NCBI GenBank assembly: GCA_019425005.1
Contig: JAHYYK010000020.1
Coordinates: 27,290 to 39,527, forward strand
Reading direction: 5' to 3'
Origin: Collinsella sp.
GTDB lineage: Bacteria; Actinomycetota; Coriobacteriia; Coriobacteriales; Coriobacteriaceae
Length of the DNA stretch: 12,238 bases
Shown: piece by piece, positions 1 through 6,171 of the stretch
Position numbering within the stretch: the stretch's first letter is position 1
Layout of the letters: every line of letters begins with the position of its first letter
Position numbers and translations under genes: made by a program
Notes under the pieces: generated by a model
What the model saw: the letters and a program-made list of their open reading frames with translations, nothing else
What the model was told of the DNA's origin: nothing
Database searches by the model: none

Positions 1-924
1 CTCGGCGACCGTCTTGGCGATTCCCTCGCCCGTCAGGCCGTAGTGCGCAAAGACCTCGGGGCTCGTGCCGGTGATGACCGGCGCGTCGGGCAGGCTCAGG
101 CACTTGACCGGACGCGGGCAATGCTCGCCCACGACCTGCGCGACCATGGAACCCAGGCCGCCGAAGGGGCTGTGCTCCTCGACGGTCACGACAGCGCGCG
201 TAGCCCCGGCGGCCTCGATCACGGCCTCGGTATCGAGCGGCTTGACGCAGTACATGTCGAGCACCGTTGCCGAGATGCCCTGCTCGGCCAGCAGGTCGGC
301 GGCGTCCACGGCATGGCGGACCATCTCGCCGGTGGCGACAATCGTCACATCGGTGCCGCGACGCACCCAGGTGGCGCGGTCCATCTGGAACGGGCACTCG
401 TCCTCGGTGTACACGTCCTCGACCGGGTTGCGGCCCACGCGGATGTAGGCCGGCTTGTTGTCGGCAACCAGGGCGCGCACGAGCTCGGCGGTCTGGAAGC
501 GATCGCTCGGCAGATACACGCGCATGTTGGGAATCGCGCTCATGGCGGCGATATCCTGCGCGGAGTGATGGCTCATGCCCAAGGCGCCGTAGGAAACGCC
601 GCCCGAAATGCCGATGAGCTTGACGTTGGTATTGGAGTACGAAACATCGACCTTGCACTGCTCATACGAGCGCGTGGTCACAAAGGACGCCGGCGAGGCG
701 GCCCAGGCCTTCTTGCCGCACGAAGCCATGCCGGCGGCGATGCTCACCAGGTCCTGCTCGGCGATGCCGACCTCGACGGACTGCTGGGGATACTGATCGA
801 AGAACGGCGTGAGCGATGCGGAGCCGCGGGAGTCGGAGCACAGGACGACGATGTCCTTATCGGTCTTGGCGGCCTCGAGCAGCGTGTCGCAGATAACCTT
901 GCGGTTGGCGATCTTGTTAGCCAT
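1..924 (-). CDS. Transketolase, C-terminal subunit (split transketolase; 3' end cut by window edge)
   Basis: Pyrimidine-binding plus C-terminal half of a two-subunit thiamine-diphosphate transketolase, which moves two-carbon ketol units between sugar phosphates in the cytosol. 308 codons are visible and no stop is reached, so the gene runs off the left edge; families of this kind are about 310 residues, so little is missing. Seen: the GIAEQD motif around residues 53-58, whose Glu56 is the family residue that activates thiamine diphosphate; the GMSHHSAQD stretch at 116-124 typical of transketolase; and a C-terminal transketolase fold from about residue 190 (VTIVATGE, VLDMYCVKPLD, VTVEEHSPFGGLGS). 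The ATG at 924 is preceded by AAGGAGG with 6-nt spacing and overlaps the end of the N-terminal subunit gene by 8 bases, suggesting translational coupling and equal dosage. A housekeeping versus pathway-specific role cannot be told from sequence; the operon context favours a dedicated enzyme. Confidence 0.95.
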   Translation of the reverse strand, partial: MANKIANRKVICDTLLEAAKTDKDIVVLCSDSRGSASLTPFFDQYPQQSVEVGIAEQDLVSIAAGMASCGKKAWAASPASFVTTRSYEQCKVDVSYSNTNVKLIGISGGVSYGALGMSHHSAQDIAAMSAIPNMRVYLPSDRFQTAELVRALVADNKPAYIRVGRNPVEDVYTEDECPFQMDRATWVRRGTDVTIVATGEMVRHAVDAADLLAEQGISATVLDMYCVKPLDTEAVIEAAGATRAVVTVEEHSPFGGLGSMVAQVVGEHCPRPVKCLSLPDAPVITGTSPEVFAHYGLTGEGIAKTVAE

Positions 925-1753
925 TGATGGCCTCCTTATGGGCAGCGAAATCGGCGATGATCTGGGCATATTCCTCGTCGTTGGGCAGGTGATGATGCCA
1001 GCCGGCCTTGTCCTCCATAACGGGCGAGCCATAGCCCTTCACCGTGTTGAGGATGATGACCGTAGGCTTTCCCTTAGTCTCGGCCGCAAGCGTCAGCGCG
1101 GCGTCGATGGCCTGGACGTCGTTACCCGGAATGGAGAGTACGTTCCAACCGAAGGCGGCCCAGCGCTCCTCCTGCGAGTCCTGCTTCATGACGTCCTCGG
1201 TGCTGCCGCTAATCTGCAGGCGGTTGCGATCCACGAGCGCGCACAGGTTATCGAGCTGGTAGTTGCCGCCGCTCATGGCGCCCTCCCAGACCGAGCCCTC
1301 GGCAAGCTCGCCGTCGCCCATGATGGTGTAGACGCGGTAGTCGCGGCCGTCCATCTTGCCGGCAAGCGCCATGCCGACGGCCACGGGCAGGCCATGGCCC
1401 AGCGAGCCCGAGTTCATCTCGATGCCCTTGAGCTTGTTGTTGGGGTGGCCAATGTAGGGGCTGCCGAACTTAGAGAAGCGGGCCTTGACGTCATCGAGGT
1501 CCAGATAGCCCTCGTGGCAGAGCACCGCGTAGTAGGCCTCCATGGCATGGCCCTTGGAGAGTACAAAGCGATCGCGGTCGGGATCGTCGACGGTCTCGGG
1601 CGAAATGTTGAGGTGGTTGGCATAGAGGGTCATGAGGGCGTCGATCACCGACATGTCGCCGCCGATGTGGCCGCCGGCGCCAGCCATGATGATGTCGACG
1701 CAATCGCGGCGAAGGTCCCAACGCAGGGACTCAAGCTCTTCGATAGTTGCCAT
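917..1753 (-). CDS. Transketolase, N-terminal subunit (TPP-diphosphate-binding half)
   Basis: 278-residue N-terminal half of a split transketolase, the normal length for this subunit. Visible motifs: GHIGG near residues 28-32, SKGHA at 67-71, GSLGHGLP at 117-123, then the thiamine-diphosphate/metal motif beginning GDGE at 146-149 and closing with DRN at 175-177, and WHHH at 252-255. These are all in the usual transketolase order. The start at 1753 follows GAGGAG at a spacing of about 7 nt and lies only 2 nt after the stop of the isomerase-like gene; the 3' end overlaps the C-terminal subunit start by 8 nt. Isomerase, N half and C half are therefore almost certainly one transcript. It forms the active enzyme with the downstream gene product. 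Dihydroxyacetone synthase or 1-deoxyxylulose-5-phosphate synthase are less likely because those are normally single chains with different flanks. Confidence 0.95.
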   Translation of the reverse strand: MATIEELESLRWDLRRDCVDIIMAGAGGHIGGDMSVIDALMTLYANHLNISPETVDDPDRDRFVLSKGHAMEAYYAVLCHEGYLDLDDVKARFSKFGSPYIGHPNNKLKGIEMNSGSLGHGLPVAVGMALAGKMDGRDYRVYTIMGDGELAEGSVWEGAMSGGNYQLDNLCALVDRNRLQISGSTEDVMKQDSQEERWAAFGWNVLSIPGNDVQAIDAALTLAAETKGKPTVIILNTVKGYGSPVMEDKAGWHHHLPNDEEYAQIIADFAAHKEAING

Positions 1754-1755
1754 TT

Positions 1756-3156
1756 CTACTCTCCTCGCAGGTAAGCTTTGACGTCTTCTTCAATCGGGTC
1801 GTATAAGTCGGGGGCAATGCCGATGTACTTGCATGCCTCGTAGAGCACCGGCACCACGTTGGCGTGAATGGCGACGCAGTGGTGGATGTAGGGACCCTCG
1901 ACGATCTTGGCCTCGAGGCGCTTGAGGTTTTCGACCTCGACCCACAGGTAGGTGCCCATGCCGGCCGGGCCGTCGATGCCGCGGGCGTTGCCCAGCAGCA
2001 GCGAGTACTCGCCGTTGTCGCCGTCAAAGCGAGCAAGGGTGAGGTCACCGTGCTTGGCCTCGGCTGTCAGCGCGCCGGGGTGATCGAATGCCAGCGGGTA
2101 GGTGAGCTTGGGCTTGACGGCCGCACAGCTGCAGGGCCAGGGGCCACAGTGCTGCAGCAGCTCGCCGTTCTCGTTATCGGGATGACGCACGGTCCAGTCG
2201 GCAAACATGCCGCGGTGACGGCCCAGGTCGGCGGCCTCGACCATCAGCGCGGTGATGGCGCCATGGATATCGGTCTCGCACACGACGGGGATACCCATCT
2301 CGTTGAGGATAGCGTTGGCGGCGCAGGGCATAATGCCCAGCTCGTCCTGCAGGGCGTTCCAGCACTGGATGGCACCGGCGTTGCAACCGTACTTCTCGAC
2401 CAGGCGCTTCATGGCGATGGCGAGTCCTGCGACCGCGGGAACCTTATCCTCGGGGATGCAGATCTCAAAGCTGTCACCAATGTGGGCGAGCATGGCTGCC
2501 ATGGCCCGCTCGTCAGCCTGGGCGTCGCGCACGGCCTGGACAAGCTCGGTCATGGGAATGGGCGAAAGCTGGATGTTGAACTTCTCGAGCAGCTCGCCCT
2601 CGTTGCACATGGTCGACCAGAAATCGAACGGACGGGTGGCCATCTGCAGGATGCGGGTGTGCTTGAAGGTCTTGACCACGTTGCACACGGCCAAAAAGTC
2701 CCAAACACCACGCTCGAACTCGGGGTCGGTCAGGCGGCAGTTGGTCATGTAGGTGAAGGGGACCTGGAAGCGGCGCAGGACCTTGCCGGTGGCGAACAGG
2801 CCGCACTGGCTATCGCGCAGACGGGTGCCGTCGGGCTCGGGGCGCTCGTCGCGCGGACCCCACAGCAGCACGGGCAGGCCGAGCTCGCGGGCAAGGCGGG
2901 CGCAAACGTACTCGGTGCCAAAGTTGGCGTGGCACAGCATGATGCCGTCGACGCCCTCGGCGCGGAACTTTTTGACGATAGGCTCGATATGGCTGTCGTC
3001 GAACAGCAGACCCTCATCGTTGATGTCGTCGATATCCACGATGTCGACGCCGATCTCGCGCAGGCGATCAGCCGTCAGCCCGCGATACTTGATCGCATCC
3101 GGCGCGCTAAAGATGCTGCGGCGCGTGGGCACAAAACCGAGCTTGATCTTATCCAT
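1756..3156 (-). CDS. L-fucose/L-arabinose isomerase-superfamily protein (aldose-ketose isomerase, substrate unknown)
   Basis: 466-residue protein with the organisation of the L-fucose/L-arabinose isomerase superfamily: two Rossmann-like N-terminal domains and a C-terminal metal-dependent catalytic region. It is clearly shorter than true L-fucose isomerase (about 590 residues). Probable metal ligands, by spacing with E. coli FucI (Glu337, Asp361, His528), are Glu294 in CETDIHGA, Asp320 in FADW, and one of His425/426 in YIHHC; this mapping is my inference. Several cysteines cluster at 337-344 (HCGPWPCSC). Start ATG at 3156 follows GGGGAGGA. It is the first gene of an operon with the two transketolase halves. 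The leader upstream carries operator-like repeats shared with the neighbouring lacI promoter, so it is probably induced by its substrate. An L-fucose role is not supported: no fuculose kinase or aldolase is beside it. The substrate cannot be read from sequence. Confidence 0.85.
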   Translation of the reverse strand: MDKIKLGFVPTRRSIFSAPDAIKYRGLTADRLREIGVDIVDIDDINDEGLLFDDSHIEPIVKKFRAEGVDGIMLCHANFGTEYVCARLARELGLPVLLWGPRDERPEPDGTRLRDSQCGLFATGKVLRRFQVPFTYMTNCRLTDPEFERGVWDFLAVCNVVKTFKHTRILQMATRPFDFWSTMCNEGELLEKFNIQLSPIPMTELVQAVRDAQADERAMAAMLAHIGDSFEICIPEDKVPAVAGLAIAMKRLVEKYGCNAGAIQCWNALQDELGIMPCAANAILNEMGIPVVCETDIHGAITALMVEAADLGRHRGMFADWTVRHPDNENGELLQHCGPWPCSCAAVKPKLTYPLAFDHPGALTAEAKHGDLTLARFDGDNGEYSLLLGNARGIDGPAGMGTYLWVEVENLKRLEAKIVEGPYIHHCVAIHANVVPVLYEACKYIGIAPDLYDPIEEDVKAYLRGE

Positions 3157-3177
3157 GTACGTCCTCCCCTAATCACA

Positions 3178-3243
3178 TGTTCAGTAAACAGATGCGTGTT
3201 TCGTTTTGTTCTGTTTACTAAATGTTTTACTCTACTGTTTAGA
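3178..3243 (-). promoter_or_regulatory. Operator cluster in the leader of the isomerase-transketolase operon
   Basis: Three CTGTTTA boxes lie in 60 bp: as TAAACAG at 3185-3191, and as CTGTTTA at 3211-3217 and 3235-3241. The first two sit in a 13-bp inverted repeat (3180-3192 and 3210-3222, 12/13 matching, centres 30 bp apart). The third belongs to an 18-bp block, TTTACTCTACTGTTTAGA (3226-3243), found again at 16/18 in the opposite orientation in the lacI promoter. A+T richness contrasts sharply with the surrounding genes. I infer binding of the adjacent LacI-family repressor. I could not settle on a convincing -35/-10 pair here. Confidence 0.6.
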
Positions 3244-3290
3244 AGTTTAACGCGAAATACCCGTAGACGGTAGAGAAATCAGCCTAAACG

Positions 3291-3313
3291 GTATGTAAAC
3301 AAACTGAACATAC
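3291..3313. repeat. Inverted repeat GTATGT-N11-ACATAC upstream of the isomerase operon
   Basis: A perfect 6-bp dyad with an 11-bp spacer, lying between the lacI terminator and the operator cluster. Its inner part carries ACTGAACA (3303-3310), the exact reverse complement of TGTTCAGT at 3178-3185 on the far side of the leader. It may be a second regulator site or an upstream operator for looping. Function is inferred only. Confidence 0.35.
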
Positions 3314-3322
3314 AGGGGCATC

Positions 3323-3347
3323 AAAAAGAGGGCCCAAAGGACCCTCT
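3323..3347 (-). terminator. Intrinsic terminator of the lacI gene
   Basis: On the minus strand a 9-bp stem (AGAGGGTCC with GGGCCCTCT, one G-U pair) closes a TTT loop and is followed directly by five Ts. It lies about 67 nt after the lacI stop and before the isomerase-operon operators, so it separates the repressor transcript from the next operon, which must have its own promoter. Confidence 0.85.
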
Positions 3348-3413
3348 CTTAGTAGCGTTATGTATGGCTGCCTTAGCGAGCTTTGCCGCCCTGCGCCCCG
3401 GCGTTTTCTTCGC

Positions 3414-4424
3414 CTAGATCTCGCACACGCTCTGGCGCTCGACAAAGTAGGTCGACACGGCCGTCTTGCAGGTATAGCTCTTGGGGTTGCGGATGTTGCC
3501 CACCAGGCGACGCACCGCGATCTCGCCCACCTCGTGCTTGGGAACATGCACCGTGGTGAGCGGCGGGTTGGAGAAGGCGCCCAAAGACAGGTCGTCAAAG
3601 CCGATGATCGAGACATCCTCGGGCACGCGAATACCGTGCTCGTTGAACGCGCGCATGGCGCCCACGGCGAGCACGTCGTTCTCGGCAAAGAAAGCCGTCG
3701 GCAGATCGTCGCGCGAGACGTTGTCGAGCCACACGCCCATGTCGTGATAAGCGCCCTCGAGCGTGGTACCCAGCGTGACGTGCCATGCCGGGTTGGCCTC
3801 AAGATCCGCGTCCTCAAGCGCTTGGCGATAGCCGCGCTCGCGGTCCTTAAAGTTGCGGATCCGAAGGTCGCCCGCCAGATAGCCGATTTGCCTGTGGCCT
3901 TTCTCGATAAGGTAATCCACGGCACGCAGCACCGAATCGGTGTTGGCGATGACTACGGCATCGAAGTACTGGCGATCGCTCCAGCCGTCGAGCACAATCA
4001 GGTGGGCGGCAGCGTCGGCGAACAGGGCGTAGTCCTCCTCGCCCAGCTCGGTACCCATCAGCACGATGGCGGCCGACGGGTCGGCGATCAGGCCCTCGAC
4101 CTGCGGGCGCACGGCGTCCAGGTCGCTAAAGTCGAGCGAGACAAAGCTCGTGCTCATGCCGTGGCGACGCGCCTGGCGCTCCACGCCCTCGATGACCGCG
4201 GGATGGAAGGTGCTCTCGTCCAGGATGGCGCCCGTCTTGCGCGCAAGCACAAACTGGATGCTCTCGAGCTGCGTCGACTGCTGATAGCCAAGCGACTGCG
4301 CGCACTCCAGGATGACCTTGGCGGTCTCCTCGCTCACGCTGCGCTTGCGGTTGAGCGCGTTGGACACGGTTGCGGGCGAAAAGCCGGTAATGCGGCTGAT
4401 CTCGCGGACGCTTGCTTTAGCCAT
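3414..4424 (-). CDS. LacI/GalR-family transcriptional repressor
   Basis: 336-residue LacI/GalR regulator. The N-terminal helix-turn-helix is plain: VREISRITGFSPATVSNALN at residues 5-24, followed by a hinge region up to about residue 55 and a periplasmic-binding-protein-like effector domain (GYLAGD, FFAENDVLAVGAMRAF, DVSIIGFDD) that should bind a sugar or sugar phosphate. An in-frame upstream ATG at 4505 would add 27 residues, but that extension is Arg/Ser-rich and not LacI-like; the ATG at 4424 has an AGGGGGAA ribosome binding site and begins with the standard MAKASVREI-type start, so I chose it. The gene lies between the beta-glucosidase and the isomerase-transketolase operon. Matching operator-like blocks in its own promoter and in the isomerase leader, but none that I see before licT, point to autoregulation and control of the latter operon. 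The effector is unknown. Confidence 0.95.
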   Translation of the reverse strand: MAKASVREISRITGFSPATVSNALNRKRSVSEETAKVILECAQSLGYQQSTQLESIQFVLARKTGAILDESTFHPAVIEGVERQARRHGMSTSFVSLDFSDLDAVRPQVEGLIADPSAAIVLMGTELGEEDYALFADAAAHLIVLDGWSDRQYFDAVVIANTDSVLRAVDYLIEKGHRQIGYLAGDLRIRNFKDRERGYRQALEDADLEANPAWHVTLGTTLEGAYHDMGVWLDNVSRDDLPTAFFAENDVLAVGAMRAFNEHGIRVPEDVSIIGFDDLSLGAFSNPPLTTVHVPKHEVGEIAVRRLVGNIRNPKSYTCKTAVSTYFVERQSVCEI

Positions 4425-4506
4425 CGTTCCCCCTAGCATCGGTCGCGGCCGAGCATCGTGGCTTGACCGCCCCGTGACTCGGCAACTAAACGACCGCAAA
4501 TTCAAT

Positions 4507-4553
4507 CTAAACAGAATAGTAAATGTTTAATAGCTAGTTTAGCCTGTTGTCAA
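4507..4553 (-). promoter_or_regulatory. lacI promoter with nested dyad operator
   Basis: A consensus -35 TTGACA lies at 4553-4548 (minus strand). A plausible -10 (TATTAA or TTAAAC) follows 15-17 nt downstream. Overlapping the -10 and start region is a nested dyad: outer arms CTAAAC (4507-4512) and GTTTAG (4537-4542) and inner TAAATGTTTA (4520-4529), all centred on 4524.5. The left half contains the 18-bp block shared with the isomerase leader. Position suggests repression by occlusion, probably autoregulation. Confidence 0.65.
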
Positions 4554-4606
4554 GCGAAGTGGCACGACTATTCCCCCAACGGGCGCATTTGTCCATCTTA
4601 ACGTTA

Positions 4607-6025
4607 TTACGCAAGGTCTTCGCCATTGCTTGCTATTACGCGTCGGTACCATTCGAAGCTTTTCTTTTTACGTCTCTCAAACGAGCCCGCACCGCTATCG
4701 TCTCGATCGACATAGATAAACCCGTAGCGCTTACGCATCTGTCCTGTGGCGACCGAAACCAAATCGATCGGGCCCCAACAGGTATATCCCATGAGTTCCA
4801 CCCCGTCGAGCTCGACGGTCTCCCTCATCGCCTCGATGTGGGCCCGCAGGTATTCAACTCGATAGTCGTCTTCTATTTCACCCGAATCTTCCGGCACATC
4901 AGGAGCACCCAAACCGTTTTCGACGATGAACAGCGGCTTTTGATAGCGATCCCAGATTTCATTCATGGTGACGCGCAGCCCTTTGGGGTCGATAAACCTC
5001 CCCCAAGGCTCCTGTTTTAGATACGGATTAGGCGCCGAGCGAAGAAGGTTCGAATCGAACTGACCTTCCGCATGCGCTTTTGCGACGCGCGTCGAGTAAT
5101 ACGAAAACGAGACGAAATCGACCAGGTTTGCAGCCAGTACTTCGCGGTCATCATCCCGATAGGGCACCTCAAAACCATGGCGGGCGTATTCCTTGAGAAC
5201 ATAGCTCGGGTACGCACCGCGCACCTGGACGTCGGTAAACATGTAATGGCTGCGATTCTCAGCCTGCGCAGCCAGCACATCGTCCGGATCACATGTAGCC
5301 GGATAGAAGACACCTGCGTTGAGCATGCAACCGATCTTCGCCCCAGGGCACAGTTCATGACACGCCCCGACCGCACGGGCGCTCGCAACCAATACATGGT
5401 GCACGGCCGTGTGAACCGTTGCATAGCGATTCTCCCCTTGCTCGAAGATGATCCCCGCCGCCATAAAGCACGCCTGCGTCATGATGTTGATCTCGTTAAA
5501 GGTCAGCCAATAATTGACCAATCCCCAATAGCGCTCGAACACGGTACGCGAATATCGCTCGAACAGGTCGACCAACCTGCGATCGCGCCATCCGCCATAC
5601 GCATCGACGAGATGCATGGGGACATCATAGTGGTTGAGCGTCACCAAAGGCTCAATGTCATGCGCGCGACACGTCCTAAAAACATCCTCGTAAAAGGCAA
5701 GGCCTTCTTCATTGGGCTCGGCTTCGTCTCCTTTGGGAAAAATGCGGCTCCAGGCGATTGATAAGCGCAGGCATTTAAAACCCATCTGGGCAAACAGTTC
5801 AATATCCTGCTTGTACCTATGGTAAAAATCAATGCCCTTGCGAGCGGGATAGAAGCTGTCGGGTGCCAACGCACGCGGATCAAGGTCTCCCCGCATGACG
5901 TCCATGCGTTGATCGCCAAACGGCAGCATGTCGGAATTGGCTAAACCGCGACCGCCTTCGTTCCATCCTCCCTCGCACTGGTTTGCAGCCAGAGCCCCGC
6001 CCCATAAAAAATCTTCTCTAAACAT
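4607..6025 (-). CDS. 6-phospho-beta-glucosidase, glycoside hydrolase family 1
   Basis: 472-residue GH1 enzyme that hydrolyses phosphorylated beta-glucosides (cellobiose 6-phosphate, salicin or arbutin 6-phosphate) delivered by the PTS, giving glucose 6-phosphate plus glucose or an aglycone in the cytosol. Seen: the GH1 N-terminal signature FLWGGALAANQCEGGW (6-21); acid/base Glu178 in TFNEIN; nucleophile Glu369 in ENG; and the phospho-sugar signature near the C-terminus with Ser424, Lys432 and Tyr434, at exactly the S-x7-K-x-Y spacing of 6-phospho-glycosidases, which separates it from plain beta-glucosidases. An in-frame extension to 6154 exists but is Cys-rich and unlike GH1; the ATG at 6025 begins with the family start MFREDFLWGG and has AAAGGA about 10 nt upstream. 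It follows the EIIBC gene after a 146-bp gap rich in inverted repeats, so its expression may be tuned separately. Confidence 0.95.
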   Translation of the reverse strand: MFREDFLWGGALAANQCEGGWNEGGRGLANSDMLPFGDQRMDVMRGDLDPRALAPDSFYPARKGIDFYHRYKQDIELFAQMGFKCLRLSIAWSRIFPKGDEAEPNEEGLAFYEDVFRTCRAHDIEPLVTLNHYDVPMHLVDAYGGWRDRRLVDLFERYSRTVFERYWGLVNYWLTFNEINIMTQACFMAAGIIFEQGENRYATVHTAVHHVLVASARAVGACHELCPGAKIGCMLNAGVFYPATCDPDDVLAAQAENRSHYMFTDVQVRGAYPSYVLKEYARHGFEVPYRDDDREVLAANLVDFVSFSYYSTRVAKAHAEGQFDSNLLRSAPNPYLKQEPWGRFIDPKGLRVTMNEIWDRYQKPLFIVENGLGAPDVPEDSGEIEDDYRVEYLRAHIEAMRETVELDGVELMGYTCWGPIDLVSVATGQMRKRYGFIYVDRDDSGAGSFERRKKKSFEWYRRVIASNGEDLA

Positions 6026-6070
6026 TATGGTGTCGTCCTTTCTATCAAATTCCCGGCCCACACTGTCGAA

Positions 6071-6143
6071 CGCAACGGACTCGGCAAGTGCCGCGCAACA
6101 GCACAGTACCGTTGCGCGGCCAAGGGGTCGGACCGCGCAACGG
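6071..6143 (-). repeat. Mutually complementary repeat set between PTS permease and 6-phospho-beta-glucosidase
   Basis: Four related segments lie in 73 bp. On the plus strand: CGCAACGG (6071-6078), CCGCGCAAC (6091-6099), CCGTTGCGCGG (6109-6119) and CCGCGCAACGG (6133-6143). The third is a perfect 11-bp reverse complement of the fourth, a 9-bp complement of the second and an 8-bp complement of the first. In the transcript the 6119-6109 segment could pair with only one partner at a time. There is no T-run after any of the hairpins, so a simple terminator is unlikely; an mRNA-stabilising, processing or attenuating structure is more plausible. Confidence 0.7.
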
Positions 6144-6171
6144 CTGGGGAGCATATTTGTGTAGTAGCCTC

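Noticed and set aside
43..927. Plus-strand open frames antisense to the transketolase genes (also 809-1774)
   Set aside because: The minus strand encodes clear transketolase motifs in full; the plus frames are composition shadows.
1756..3156. Calling the first gene of the left operon L-fucose isomerase (FucI)
   Set aside because: The chain is over 100 residues shorter than FucI and no fuculose kinase, aldolase or fucose transporter is adjacent.
1864..3273. 469-codon open frame on plus, antisense to the isomerase gene
   Set aside because: It mirrors the G/C-rich third positions of the real gene, is a Gly/Val/Ala/His-rich product with no recognisable domain and has no ribosome binding site.
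3360..4436. 358-codon plus-strand frame antisense to lacI
   Set aside because: The LacI helix-turn-helix and effector domain are unambiguous on minus; the antisense product has no known fold.
6026..6154. N-terminal extension of the 6-phospho-beta-glucosidase
   Set aside because: The extra 43 codons run through the inverted-repeat region, lack GH1 similarity and have no good ribosome binding site.
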